From Alistipes ihumii AP11 (lineage in GTDB: Bacteria; Bacteroidota; Bacteroidia; Bacteroidales; Rikenellaceae): a DNA stretch of 64,000 nucleotides. The position numbers and the translations under genes were made by a program. The stretch lies in contig NZ_CP102294.1 of NCBI RefSeq assembly GCF_025144665.1, positions 1,736,001 to 1,800,000 on the forward strand, written 5' to 3'. Shown here one piece after another: positions 43,927 to 53,241 of the stretch (positions are counted from its first letter, which is position 1; each line of letters begins with the position of its first letter). The notes beneath the pieces are model-generated. The model saw only the letters and a program-made list of their open reading frames with translations. It did not search any database and had not been told where the DNA came from.

Positions 43927-44523
43927 ATGTTTTCTGGAATAGTCGAAACCACAGCCCGCGTCGCCGCGATCCGCGAAGAAGGCGGGAACCGGCATTTCAC
44001 GCTCGAATGCCCTTTCACGGACGAACTGAAAATCGATCAGAGCATCGCCCATAACGGGGTCTGCCTGACGGTCGTATCGATCGAGGACGACCGGTACACG
44101 ACCACGGCGATCCGCGAGACGCTGCTCAAATCGAATCTCGGGGGGCTCCGTGTCGGCGATCCGGTCAATCTGGAGCGCAGTATGCGGCCCGACGCGCTGC
44201 TCGACGGCCATATCGTGCAGGGGCATGTCGATCAGACGGCGCGCTGCACCGCGATCGACGAGGCGGACGGAAGCTGGTACTTCGCTTTCGAGTACGATCC
44301 TTCGCAGGGTAACGTAACGGTCGAGAAAGGCTCGGTAGCCGTCAACGGCGTCAGTCTGACGGTAGTCGATTCGCGCGAGGGAGCTTTCCGGGTCGCCATC
44401 ATTCCCTATACCTACGAGCATACCAATTTCCATGCGCTGAAGGTCGGATCGACGGTCAACCTCGAGTTCGATATCGTAGGCAAGTATATCGCGCGCCTGA
44501 TGGAGCGCTACGTCAAAGCATAA
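43927..44523 (+). CDS. ribE: riboflavin synthase, alpha subunit
   Basis: A 198-residue enzyme that dismutates two 6,7-dimethyl-8-ribityllumazine molecules to riboflavin. Both lumazine-binding repeats are visible: 'MFSGIVET...VCLTV' and 'GHIVQGHVDQTA...GVSLTVV', with the canonical N-terminal MFSGIVE. Length is normal for the family. It is not linked to other rib genes. The histidine kinase gene begins 3 nt after its stop with a GTG codon, so the two are co-transcribed. Confidence 0.95.
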   Translation: MFSGIVETTARVAAIREEGGNRHFTLECPFTDELKIDQSIAHNGVCLTVVSIEDDRYTTTAIRETLLKSNLGGLRVGDPVNLERSMRPDALLDGHIVQGHVDQTARCTAIDEADGSWYFAFEYDPSQGNVTVEKGSVAVNGVSLTVVDSREGAFRVAIIPYTYEHTNFHALKVGSTVNLEFDIVGKYIARLMERYVKA

Positions 44524-44526
44524 GCC

Positions 44527-45552
44527 GTGAGACTGAAAATCCGGACCGTCGCGGCCGCCGCAACGGCCGTCGGACTCGTCGCTGCGGTTTCGGGCGCGTT
44601 GCTCGTGTGGATGGCCCGGGGCGAAGGGAAATGGCTGGTCGTCGTCCCGGTGCTGATGTTCGCGGCGGTTTTCGTGGCTTCCCGGTTCTTTTTCAACCGT
44701 TTCGTCGCGTTCCGCATCAAGCCGATCTATCAGATTCTGCTGTCGAAAAGCGTCCGGACGCACGAGCTGTCGCAGAAAGCCGATCCGGTCGGCCACATCG
44801 AGGACGAGCTGAACCGCTGGGCCGAGAAGAATGCCCGCGAAATCGCTCGCCTCAAGGAGAATGAGCGTTACCGAAAGGAGTTCTTGGGCAACGTGTCGCA
44901 CGAGATCAAGACGCCGATCTTCACGTTGCAGGGCTATATCGTGACGCTGCTCGACGGCGCGATCGAGGACAAGGCGGTCAACCGCAAGTACCTCGAGCGC
45001 TCGGAGAAGAATATCGACCGGCTGATTCACATTGTCGACGATTTGGAGGAAATATCGAAACTCGAGGCCGGGGCGCCGGTTCTCGAGAAGGAGTGTTTCG
45101 ACGTCGTGGCGCTGGTCCGCGAGATCGCCGATTCGCTCGAGATGGACGCCGCCCGTCGCCGGATCGGCATTCGGGTAGGCAATCCGCACGGCCAGCCGCC
45201 CGTTCCGGTAACGGCCGACCGCCGCCGCATCGCTCAGGTCATAACGAACCTGCTCAGCAACTCGATCAAATACGGGCGCGAGGGCGGAGAGACCCGGATC
45301 GGCTTCGTGGATATGTTCGACCGCGTGCTGGTCGAGGTAAAGGACGACGGAATCGGAATCGCCGAGGAGAATATTCCCCGCGTATTCGAGCGCTTCTTCC
45401 GCGTCGACAAGAGCCGCTCGCGCGAGCAGGGCGGCACGGGGCTCGGACTGGCGATCGTCAAGCATATTCTGGAAGCCCACGGCGAGCGGATCACGCTGCG
45501 CAGCAAGTTGGGGGAAGGAAGCGCTTTCTCTTTCACTTTGAGCAAAAAATAG
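44527..45552 (+). CDS. PhoR-like sensor histidine kinase
   Basis: A 341-residue inner-membrane kinase starting at GTG. Two membrane helices (about residues 5-28 and 36-58) leave almost no periplasmic loop. There follow a linker, the H-box 'FLGNVSHEIKTPIFTLQGY' (phospho-His), and the ATPase domain with 'NLLSNSIKYG', 'DDGIGI', 'FERFFR' and 'GTGLGLAI'. The architecture is that of phosphate-type (PhoR/WalK-like) kinases. No response regulator is encoded in the window, so its partner must be elsewhere. It is coupled to ribE by a 3-nt gap. Confidence 0.88.
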   Translation: MRLKIRTVAAAATAVGLVAAVSGALLVWMARGEGKWLVVVPVLMFAAVFVASRFFFNRFVAFRIKPIYQILLSKSVRTHELSQKADPVGHIEDELNRWAEKNAREIARLKENERYRKEFLGNVSHEIKTPIFTLQGYIVTLLDGAIEDKAVNRKYLERSEKNIDRLIHIVDDLEEISKLEAGAPVLEKECFDVVALVREIADSLEMDAARRRIGIRVGNPHGQPPVPVTADRRRIAQVITNLLSNSIKYGREGGETRIGFVDMFDRVLVEVKDDGIGIAEENIPRVFERFFRVDKSRSREQGGTGLGLAIVKHILEAHGERITLRSKLGEGSAFSFTLSKK

Positions 45553-45553
45553 T

Positions 45554-45561
45554 TACATTTG
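45554..45561 (+). promoter_or_regulatory. -7 element ahead of lgt
   Basis: TACATTTG begins one nt after the histidine kinase stop codon, about 100 nt before the lgt start. A -33 element is not clear. Confidence 0.35.
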
Positions 45562-45658
45562 TCCCTGCATGGCGGGCGCTGCGGATGCTCCGGAAAGCTC
45601 CGGCGCGCGGAAATTCTCCCTCCGGCCGCTTCGCCTGCGGAATAACAGCCAAAGCACG

Positions 45659-46483
45659 ATGAATGCTATCCTGCCCCTTTTCGTTCGCTGGGACGTGAAT
45701 CCCACAATGATTTCGATAGGCTCTTTCGAAATCCGCTATTACGGCCTGATGTGGGCCCTCGCGCTCGGTATCAGCGCGTACATTTTCAGCCGCATCATCA
45801 AGCGGGAGGGATATCCCGACAAGCTGTTCGATTCGATCTTCTGGTACGGCGTGCTGTCGACGATCATCGGCGCCCGACTCGGGCATTGCCTGTTCTACGA
45901 TCCGGGATACTATCTGACCCATCCCGTCGAGATCCTCTACATTCATCAGGGAGGACTGGCCAGCCACGGCGCGGCCGTCGGTCTGCTCGTCGGTCTGTGG
46001 CTTTTTTCGCGCAAGAACAAAATGCCCTACATCTGGTCGCTCGACCGCATCGCGATCGCTGTCGGCATCGCCGGCGCGCTCGTCCGGATCGGCAACCTGA
46101 TGAATTCCGAAATATACGGACATGCGACGTCGCTGCCGTGGGGATTCGTTTTCGTGCGGGCGGGGGAGACGCAGCCGATGCACCCGACGCAGATTTACGA
46201 GGCGGCGGCCTACCTCGTCCTGTTCGGCATTCTGTGCTGGATGTACTATGGCCCCAAGCTTGCACTGCGTCGTCCGGGCCTGATGTTCGGTTTCTTTCTG
46301 ATCTATCTGTTCGGATTCCGCTTTTTGGTCGAGTTCATCAAGAATCCGCAGGAGGAGTTCGAGCGGACGATGACGCTCAACATGGGCCAATGGCTCAGCA
46401 TTCCGTTCATCGTACTGGGCATAGTCATTTTGTACCGGGCATGCAGACGCCCCGCCGTGGAACTACCTAAAACCAAGAGATAA
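45659..46483 (+). CDS. lgt: prolipoprotein diacylglyceryl transferase
   Basis: A 274-residue integral membrane enzyme that attaches diacylglycerol to the lipobox Cys of prolipoproteins, the first step of lipoprotein maturation. The family signature is present as 'VRIGNLMNSEIYG' (GRxGNxxNxExxG). 'GLASHGA' and 'MHPTQIYEA' are also conserved. I choose start 45659; the frame is open 30 codons upstream but with non-membrane sequence. Its stop overlaps the next ATG by 1 nt (TAATG). Many lipoproteins in this window depend on it. Confidence 0.93.
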   Translation: MNAILPLFVRWDVNPTMISIGSFEIRYYGLMWALALGISAYIFSRIIKREGYPDKLFDSIFWYGVLSTIIGARLGHCLFYDPGYYLTHPVEILYIHQGGLASHGAAVGLLVGLWLFSRKNKMPYIWSLDRIAIAVGIAGALVRIGNLMNSEIYGHATSLPWGFVFVRAGETQPMHPTQIYEAAAYLVLFGILCWMYYGPKLALRRPGLMFGFFLIYLFGFRFLVEFIKNPQEEFERTMTLNMGQWLSIPFIVLGIVILYRACRRPAVELPKTKR

Positions 46484-47388
46484 TGGACCCTGTCAGCGTA
46501 CTCGTATTCAATGTACTGGCCAAGCGGCAAGGCATCAACCTGCCGGGCGTCGGCGCGCTGCATGTCGTGACGTCGGCCGCCCGGACCGAGGAGCGGAACA
46601 CGCTGGTTCCCCCCGTGAACCGGGTGGAGCTGCTGCCCGATGCGCAGCCCGGCTTTCTGGACGTGATCGATCTGCTTGCCCGCTACGGCGAGACGGATCG
46701 CGACGACGCGCAGCAGACGTATAATTCGTGGCTCGCTCAGGTGAGCTCCGAGGAGGGCGTGACGATCGATTCGGTCGGCCTTGTCAGCGAGGGAACGTTT
46801 CGTCCTGCCCCGCAGATGGCTGCCGTGCTCAACCCGGCCGGGACCGCTCCGATGCGGTTGCCCCGTAAGGGAAGCGGCAACGGGCTCTTATGGTGGGTCG
46901 TTCTGGCCGTGGTGGTCGGCGCGGGCATATCGGTCGGGGCTATCGCATGGCTCGAAAGTCGCGATGCGCCTTATCCGCCCCGGACGGTCCGGACGGCGAC
47001 CGCGCCCTCCGAGGCCGGCGATGCAGCCGAGGACAATTTGCCGTCGTCTCCGGCCTCATTGTCCGGGGCAGAGGCTGACACGGCTGCCGGAAATATCGTG
47101 CCGGCCAAGGAGCTTACGCCCTCTGTTCCCAGCGTTCCGGCCGCCGGACAAAAGCGCTACTACGTGATCGTCGGGGCGTACAGCACGGAACAGAATGCCG
47201 ACCGCTTCATTGCGGAAGCCCGGAAGAAGGACGATTCGCTACCTTATGAAAAACTGCCCCAGCCCAACGGACGGATTCTGATTTCCATCTTCGGTTCCGA
47301 CTCCGAGCGGCAGGCCGTACAGAAGAAACGGGAGTACGAGGTCATGTTCGAGGGCTCGTGGGTCTACGAGGCATCCGTCCGGAAATAA
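46483..47388 (+). CDS. SPOR-domain membrane protein
   Basis: A 301-residue protein. Residues 1-110 resemble the HU-CCDC81/SPOR N-terminal region of Bacteroidetes proteins ('FNVLAKRQGINLPGVGALHV'). A single membrane helix lies at about 130-152. A Pro/Ala-rich periplasmic linker follows, then a C-terminal SPOR domain (about 222-300, 'KRYYVIVGAYSTEQNADRFIAEA'). SPOR domains bind denuded peptidoglycan at division sites, so a cell-division or envelope role is likely. It is translationally coupled to lgt. Confidence 0.85.
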   Translation: MDPVSVLVFNVLAKRQGINLPGVGALHVVTSAARTEERNTLVPPVNRVELLPDAQPGFLDVIDLLARYGETDRDDAQQTYNSWLAQVSSEEGVTIDSVGLVSEGTFRPAPQMAAVLNPAGTAPMRLPRKGSGNGLLWWVVLAVVVGAGISVGAIAWLESRDAPYPPRTVRTATAPSEAGDAAEDNLPSSPASLSGAEADTAAGNIVPAKELTPSVPSVPAAGQKRYYVIVGAYSTEQNADRFIAEARKKDDSLPYEKLPQPNGRILISIFGSDSERQAVQKKREYEVMFEGSWVYEASVRK

Positions 47389-47417
47389 CGCTGCGAACCG
47401 GCGAACAACAGATGAAG

Positions 47418-47451
47418 AGCGTCCTCCGATTGAAACCGGGGGACGCTTTTT
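47418..47451 (+). terminator. terminator after the SPOR gene
   Basis: AGCGTCC and GGACGCT form the stem, extended by CC/GG pairs beyond a bulge, and five T follow. It lies 29 nt after the stop codon. Confidence 0.65.
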
Positions 47452-48102
47452 GTCGGACCGATCGCTTTCCCGTCATCGTCACAACGGATCTTCCGGTCCG
47501 GCAGACGTCTTCCGGCAAGACGCATTCGGTCTGCAGGGCAACCCCGACGAACCGGTTCCGATTCGGAAAACAGTCCGGGCATTCCTCGAATCCGTTCTGG
47601 CCGTTATAGCCGCAAAGCAGAAAAGCGGCCCTTTTCGAAAGAATTCTTTAAAAAGTTCAATGTATTGGTTGGTCAGATTTAACCGAGATAAAATGACGAC
47701 ATGACAACGGCGCTATTTTCCGTTTCATGTGTTGATGTTCATAGTCTCAAACAATTGATGAGGAGATGGAAAATTCAGATTAGAAAGACAAAGATCGGAT
47801 TGGCATCGTTACTGCAATCCTGACGGATAAGCTTATGAAAACCATAAATCAGTGAAGCCGGGAGAGAAGGCAATTTCGTTGACTGAAAACGAAACCCTTC
47901 CGTTCGTACTTAAAACGGATTTTCAGAGGTAAATCGGGCTCTGCAAAATTCATACGAATCGAACTGTTTCGGCATTTCGTTGATCCTCCCTGTAACGAGA
48001 TTCGCTTTCGGACTATCCCGGTAAAGAATAGCCCCGAATGTATCGTCAGATATCAAATTCGGATTTTATACAAGGAGTTGAATACCGGTAAGATACGAAT
48101 AT
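47452..48102. other. AT-rich intergenic region, no gene supported
   Basis: About 650 nt whose composition drops in GC after 47620. A 40-codon frame starting at 47701 is the only short candidate; it has no recognisable features or start signal. Confidence 0.4.
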
Positions 48103-48131
48103 GAAAAAGGCGGCAAAATGCATTGCCGCCT
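48103..48131 (-). terminator. terminator of the S8 peptidase gene
   Basis: AGGCGGCAA pairs with TTGCCGCCT (9 bp, 6-nt loop). On the minus strand a run of five T follows, about 70 nt after the peptidase stop codon. Confidence 0.7.
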
Positions 48132-48200
48132 CAAATAAACGGAAAAATTACAGCCCGGCACTCGATCGGCTCGTGGCGGAAATCCGTTGACTTCGCCGAT

Positions 48201-49295
48201 TTATTGTAGCGTTTGGGCAATACGGGATACTTCTTCGACGATCCCCTCAGGATTGACGACAGAGTCGACAGCGGTGTCGTACGCTATTTTCATCAGTTGA
48301 TCCTGCCAATGCGGCAATCGTGTGAAATTTTGATTATCCTGCAATGCCATTGCGAAAACTCCGGCCAGATAGGGAAACGTAGAACTGGCCCCTCCCAAAC
48401 GTTCGTAAGCGTATCCGCCGTCAAAATACGGATTCGTTTTTCCGTCCGTAGGTATTCCGAGCCCCCGGCCTACGAATCCATATCTTATGTCGAAAGAATT
48501 ATTGCGCATCGTATGTTTGTAGAAACCGCCGAGAACCATTATGCCGTTCTGTTCCGCTTCGTCGAACAATTCCTCGCGTTCTTTGGCGAACGCGTCGTCG
48601 GGAGTGCCGCTGCTCATCGATATGAACCGTATTTTTTCACGCTCCGGAAACGTCTTGTTCATATCTATGATTTTCCGGATCGCTTGATTGATCGTGCGCA
48701 TGGTATTCGGCTGCGATTTATCGTCCGGCCAATTATTCGCCGCAAAATAATAAATATCGGCCTCCGGAGCCGTACCGGTGCTTTTGCCCGCCGCTACTCC
48801 GGTAACCAGACTGCCGTGATAGTCGATACCGTCCTGTTGCCAGTTATCGCCGAATACTTCGTAATATTTGATCCGGTCCTTATATTCCGGATGCTCTTTG
48901 AATAACCGTTGGTCTATGATAGCGATCTTTACGCCTTTGCCGGTAATTCCTTTCGCGTGCAGTCCGGCAACATTCTTCGGCATTTTCGACGCTTCAAGAA
49001 GTTCTTGCGGGTCGAAGCCTTCCGGCATTTTCGACGTTTCGGGCCATATCACACGGTCTGTCCATTGTTTAACCCCGTTCTCGTCAAACCCCGTTTTCCC
49101 CAAAAACAAATCTTCGCAATCCCTCAAATCCAACGACGACAAATCCGCCTCGTCCAGCGATTCGGTGTTCTGCAATTCCGCTATGTCCTTTATAATCTTG
49201 TATTGCCGTCCATGCCGTGCATCCTGACAGTTTACATAAGATAAGGAAATTATGGCAGCGGATAATGCGATGACACAATGGTTGTTTTTCATCAT
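48201..49295 (-). CDS. secreted S8 (subtilisin-like) serine peptidase
   Basis: A 364-residue protein with a hydrophobic signal; a Cys at residue 23 (YVNC) makes lipidation possible but the lipobox is poor. The subtilase triad is visible: Asp in 'VKIAIIDQRLFKEHP', His in 'DYHGSLVTGVAAG' and Ser in 'GGASSTFPYLAGVFA'. The oxyanion-side 'SMSSGTPDD' also fits. The prodomain-like segment (25-110) is unusual and charged. The gene is AT-richer than its neighbours and flanked by AT-rich DNA, which suggests acquisition. No dedicated substrate gene is adjacent. Confidence 0.82.
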   Translation of the reverse strand: MMKNNHCVIALSAAIISLSYVNCQDARHGRQYKIIKDIAELQNTESLDEADLSSLDLRDCEDLFLGKTGFDENGVKQWTDRVIWPETSKMPEGFDPQELLEASKMPKNVAGLHAKGITGKGVKIAIIDQRLFKEHPEYKDRIKYYEVFGDNWQQDGIDYHGSLVTGVAAGKSTGTAPEADIYYFAANNWPDDKSQPNTMRTINQAIRKIIDMNKTFPEREKIRFISMSSGTPDDAFAKEREELFDEAEQNGIMVLGGFYKHTMRNNSFDIRYGFVGRGLGIPTDGKTNPYFDGGYAYERLGGASSTFPYLAGVFAMALQDNQNFTRLPHWQDQLMKIAYDTAVDSVVNPEGIVEEVSRIAQTLQ

Positions 49296-49373
49296 ATTTC
49301 TTTTGTTATACGATTTTGAGGGACATCTTACTCTTTTTTAAGAATGCCTTCTCGAAATTCCGACCGGCGGAAG

Positions 49374-51341
49374 TTATCGGGCCATCGAATCGGCCTCGGC
49401 GGGGGCCGGAGCTTCTTCTTCGATCACGGCATCTATCTGCTCGCCCTTGAGATGCTTTGCGAGGAAACGCTCCATCGTCCGGTAGAACGCGAAGCGGTTT
49501 TCCTCGTTATGGAATCCGTGCCCCTCGTTGTCCTTGACCATGTAGTCCACGTCCACTCCCCGTGCGCGCAGCGCGGCGACCATCTGATCCGATTCGGCCT
49601 TATTGACGCGCGGGTCGTTGGCTCCCTGCACGACCAGTAGCGGCGCCTTAATCTTGTCGGCGTTGAGCGCCGGCGAATAGGCGGCCAGCATCGTGCTGTC
49701 CTTCTGCGGGTCTCCCACCATTTCGTACATCATGTCGAGCATCGGTTTCCAATAGGGAGGGATCGTCTGCAGGAACGTGAACAGATTCGACACGCCCACG
49801 TAGTCGACTCCGCAGGCGTACAGGTCGGGCGTATAGGTCAGGCCGGCCAGCGTCGCATAGCCGCCGTAGCTGCCGCCGTATATGGCGATCCTCGTCGAGT
49901 CGGCGATTCCCTGCGAAATCAGCCACCGTACGCCGTCGGTAATGTCGTTCTGCATCGTCTGTCCCCACTGCTTGTACGAGAGTTCCTTGAACTTGCGCCC
50001 GTAGCCGGTCGAGCCGCGGAAGTTCATTTGCAGCACGGCATATCCCCGGTTGGCAAGAAACTGCACCTCGGGGTTGTAACCCCAGCTGTCGCGGGCCCAA
50101 GGCCCTCCGTGCGGGTTGACGACGACCGGTAGCTGCCGGGCCGTTTCCATCGTCAGTCCTGCGGGTAGCGTCAGGTAGCCCTCGATCGTCAGCCCGTCGC
50201 GCGAGGGATAGCTGACGGGTATCATCTCGGCCATTTCCTCGGCCTGAATCCACGGCGCCAGATCGGCGATTTTCGTCAGTTTGTCGGCCTTTACGTCGTA
50301 GAGGTAATACGTGCCGCGCGTGCGGTCGTTGCCCGCATAGACGATCTTCATATCCTCGGCCTTGTTCGTTGCGGTCGTACCGACCTGATATCCGGGTAGT
50401 TGGGTTTGCAGCTTGCGGAACGACTCCTCGGTCTGCGGATCGAAGAAATGGCGGATCACGTCCTTCGGTCCTTCGCAATAGGCGCCGGTCAGCTTTTTCT
50501 TCGCTTTCGAATAGCCCAACCCGATTACGTCGTACAGATCGTTCGCATAGAGTTCCTCGACCTCCTGTCCGGTCGCAGGGTCCACTACGACCAGCGCGGC
50601 CTTGTCGCGTCCGATGTTCGACGTCGCATAGACCATTTTATTGTCGGGCGTGAACACGTAAAAGCTTACCTCGTCCTTGAAAGAGGTGGTCAGCACCGGA
50701 CGGAACGGCTCCTGTTCCGTCTCCCGGTACAGAATCTGCGTGTTGACGCCGTCGACGATCGCATAGGCGACCCGCAGCTTGCCGTCGTGATCGGTCATCC
50801 AGCCCTGAATGTTGCCGGGGTTCTCGGCCAGCAGCGTCATCTCGCCCGTGTTGAGGTTGAGCCGGTACGGGTCGAATATCTGCGGATCGCGCTGGTTCGT
50901 GCTGACGATAATCAGCGAATCGATCTCTTCGAGCGGATCGATGATCTGCGTCCTCACGCCGGGAATCGCCGTGTAGGCCCTCGGGTCGCTGCCGTCCAGA
51001 TTGACGCCGTAGAGCTGGTAATTCTCATCGCCGCCGGTGTCCTTCAGGTAGAGCAGCCGGTCGTTGTTGGCCCAGAAGTATCCGGCGATGTCGCGGTCGG
51101 TCTCGGAGGTGATTCGCCGCGCCGAGTCGGAACCCGCCTGCTGCACGAAGATGTTCATCCTCGATTCGTAAGGAGCCATATAGGAAAGGTACTTGCCGTC
51201 GGGCGAGATGTCGTAGGAACGGACTTCGGAATTGCGGAAAAACTCCTCGAGCGGAATTTCCCGCACATGGCGGTCGCTGCACGACCATACGAGCGGAACG
51301 ACGATCGCCGTCATCCATCCGCTCCAACGCATTGTTTTCAT
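49374..51341 (-). CDS. S9 family (prolyl oligopeptidase-like) peptidase lipoprotein
   Basis: A 655-residue protein with a lipoprotein signal ('VVPLVWSC', Cys about 21). Residues about 45-390 form a beta-propeller with repeated 'SPDGKYLSY'-type blades. The C-terminal alpha/beta hydrolase carries Ser in 'GGSYGGYATL', Asp in 'GANDPRVNKAESDQM' and His in 'EGHGFHNEEN'. It probably trims peptides, perhaps dipeptides or acyl-peptides, in the periplasm. Start 51341 is chosen for the signal; 51332 is possible. A TACATTTG -7 box lies at 51370-51377. The last 20 residues are acidic and Ala/Pro-rich. Confidence 0.9.
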   Translation of the reverse strand: MKTMRWSGWMTAIVVPLVWSCSDRHVREIPLEEFFRNSEVRSYDISPDGKYLSYMAPYESRMNIFVQQAGSDSARRITSETDRDIAGYFWANNDRLLYLKDTGGDENYQLYGVNLDGSDPRAYTAIPGVRTQIIDPLEEIDSLIIVSTNQRDPQIFDPYRLNLNTGEMTLLAENPGNIQGWMTDHDGKLRVAYAIVDGVNTQILYRETEQEPFRPVLTTSFKDEVSFYVFTPDNKMVYATSNIGRDKAALVVVDPATGQEVEELYANDLYDVIGLGYSKAKKKLTGAYCEGPKDVIRHFFDPQTEESFRKLQTQLPGYQVGTTATNKAEDMKIVYAGNDRTRGTYYLYDVKADKLTKIADLAPWIQAEEMAEMIPVSYPSRDGLTIEGYLTLPAGLTMETARQLPVVVNPHGGPWARDSWGYNPEVQFLANRGYAVLQMNFRGSTGYGRKFKELSYKQWGQTMQNDITDGVRWLISQGIADSTRIAIYGGSYGGYATLAGLTYTPDLYACGVDYVGVSNLFTFLQTIPPYWKPMLDMMYEMVGDPQKDSTMLAAYSPALNADKIKAPLLVVQGANDPRVNKAESDQMVAALRARGVDVDYMVKDNEGHGFHNEENRFAFYRTMERFLAKHLKGEQIDAVIEEEAPAPAEADSMAR

Positions 51342-51733
51342 TTTCGGTATGTTTTCGTTGTCATTAGTGCAAATGTACGGATTGTTTCGGGGAAATATTT
51401 TGTCGTGCACATTTTTGTTCCGTTTTTCTTCGCCGTGTCGCCTGCCTGAGTTTTCCGGGGGCGGTGCGCGGAGTGGTCCGGTTGCCGGGCCGATACGGGA
51501 TGTTTCTTCTGGCAGGCGGCCCGGTAGTCGGAAAAGCGCTGCGGCTCAGGTCGGCATCGTTCTTCGGACCGAACCGTCCCGAAATCGCCGTGCCGGGATT
51601 TTGCGTCCGATACGACAGAAAGGGTGTTGCGACGATTCTGTCTCCGAGTTTCTTGTCATGTAGCCGACGCAGTTTCAAGCCGGATGCGGCAGCGAACGGC
51701 CGTCTCCGCTCCGCGCGGAGGCGGAATCATTTT
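51342..51733. other. divergent intergenic region
   Basis: It contains the -7 element of the S9 peptidase gene (minus, 51370-51377) and GC-rich sequence without a gene I can support. The murA promoter starts at its right end. Confidence 0.4.
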
Positions 51734-51764
51734 TTTGAATATTGGCCGGCAATGCCTATATTTG
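51734..51764 (+). promoter_or_regulatory. promoter of murA
   Basis: TTTG (51734-51737), 19 nt, TATATTTG (51757-51764): both elements match the Bacteroidetes consensus. Confidence 0.6.
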
Positions 51765-51835
51765 ATGAGTTTTAAACCGAAAGCGGCATGGTCGGCCGCA
51801 GGGGCGGCCGTATGCCGCGAACCGACCGATTGGCT

Positions 51836-53143
51836 ATGGCTACATTCGAAGTTCGGGGAGGAACGCCGCTGTGCGGCGAAATCACGCCGCAGGGTGCCAA
51901 AAACGAGGCGCTGCAGGTAATTTGCGCCACGCTGCTGACCCCGGAGAAAGTGACTATACGGAACATTCCGGCGATCGTCGACGTAATGCAGCTCATCGAG
52001 CTGCTTCGGCGCATGGGCGTTCTCGTCGAGCGGATCGACGAGAGCACTTATTCGTTCGAGGCCCGCGACATCGATTTCGATTATCTGCAAAGCGAGGATT
52101 ACCGCCAGCGGGCCGCCCGACTACGCGGCTCGGTAATGATTATCGGCCCGCTGCTGGCCCGCTTCGGCGTGGGCTATATTCCCAAGCCCGGAGGCGATAA
52201 GATCGGCCGGCGTCGGCTCGACACCCATTTCCTCGGTTTTCAGAAGCTGGGCGCCGAGTTCGACTTCGATACGGGAACCAATTTCTTTTCCGTCGAGGGC
52301 CGCCGCCTGAAAGGCTGCTACATGCTGCTCGACGAGGCGTCGGTGACCGGCACGGCCAACATCGTGATGGCCGCCGTACTGGCCGAGGGGCGCACGACGA
52401 TCTACAACGCCGCCTGCGAACCTTATGTCCAGCAGCTCTGCCGGATGCTGAACCGCATGGGCGCGCTGATCTCGGGCATCGCGTCGAACCTGCTCGTCAT
52501 CGACGGCGTGGAGCGACTGCACGGAACGACGCATACGCTGCTTCCGGACATGATCGAAGTGGGCAGCTTCATCGGCATGGCCGCGATGACCCGGAGCGAA
52601 GTCACGATCCGCGACGTGTCGTTCGAGAATCTGGGCATCATACCGGCCCAGTTCGCCCGTATGGGCATACAGTTCGAGCAGCGGGGCGACGACATCTACA
52701 TTCCGCGCCACGACCACTACGAAATAGAGAGTTTCATCGACGGCTCGATCATGAACATAGCCGACGCTCCCTGGCCCGGGCTGACGCCCGACCTGTTGTC
52801 GGTCTTTCTGGTCGTTGCGACACAGGCCAAGGGGTCGGTGCTGATTCACCAAAAGATGTTCGAGAGCCGCCTGTTTTTCGTGGATAAGCTGATCGACATG
52901 GGCGCTCAGATCATTCTGTGCGATCCGCACCGGGCGACGGTGATCGGGCACGACCACAAGATACGGCTGCGCGCCACGACGATGTCGTCGCCCGATATCC
53001 GGGCCGGCGTCGCCCTGCTGATCGCGGCCATGTCGGCCGACGGCCGCAGCGTGATTCAGAACGTCGAGCAGATCGATCGGGGCTATCAGAACATCGACGG
53101 CAGGCTGAACGCCATCGGGGCCGATATCCGGCGCATCGACTGA
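51836..53143 (+). CDS. murA: UDP-N-acetylglucosamine 1-carboxyvinyltransferase MurA
   Basis: A 435-residue cytoplasmic enzyme that adds enolpyruvate to UDP-GlcNAc, the first committed step of peptidoglycan synthesis. The catalytic loop reads 'PKPGGDKIGRRRLDTH', so Asp121 replaces the Cys (Cys115 in E. coli) that fosfomycin alkylates. Asp at this position is known from other bacteria and gives intrinsic fosfomycin resistance. The N-terminal 'GGTPLCGEITPQGAKNEAL' is conserved. Start 51836 gives the normal N-terminus; an upstream ATG at 51788 would add 16 residues. Its own promoter precedes it, and tRNA-Leu follows. Confidence 0.93.
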   Translation: MATFEVRGGTPLCGEITPQGAKNEALQVICATLLTPEKVTIRNIPAIVDVMQLIELLRRMGVLVERIDESTYSFEARDIDFDYLQSEDYRQRAARLRGSVMIIGPLLARFGVGYIPKPGGDKIGRRRLDTHFLGFQKLGAEFDFDTGTNFFSVEGRRLKGCYMLLDEASVTGTANIVMAAVLAEGRTTIYNAACEPYVQQLCRMLNRMGALISGIASNLLVIDGVERLHGTTHTLLPDMIEVGSFIGMAAMTRSEVTIRDVSFENLGIIPAQFARMGIQFEQRGDDIYIPRHDHYEIESFIDGSIMNIADAPWPGLTPDLLSVFLVVATQAKGSVLIHQKMFESRLFFVDKLIDMGAQIILCDPHRATVIGHDHKIRLRATTMSSPDIRAGVALLIAAMSADGRSVIQNVEQIDRGYQNIDGRLNAIGADIRRID

Positions 53144-53241
53144 TCCGGAAGCCGGCCTCGTCGGTACGGCCCGTTTCCGTCCGGTCCCGAGGCGTTCCGT
53201 GCCGTTACCCGACGGCTTCGGGTGAAAACCGTCGGCCCTGT

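Noticed and set aside
47701-47823. 40-codon frame as a RiPP precursor for the S8 peptidase
   Set aside because: No leader or core motif that I recognise, about 400 nt beyond the peptidase stop and on the opposite strand, and no maturation enzymes nearby.
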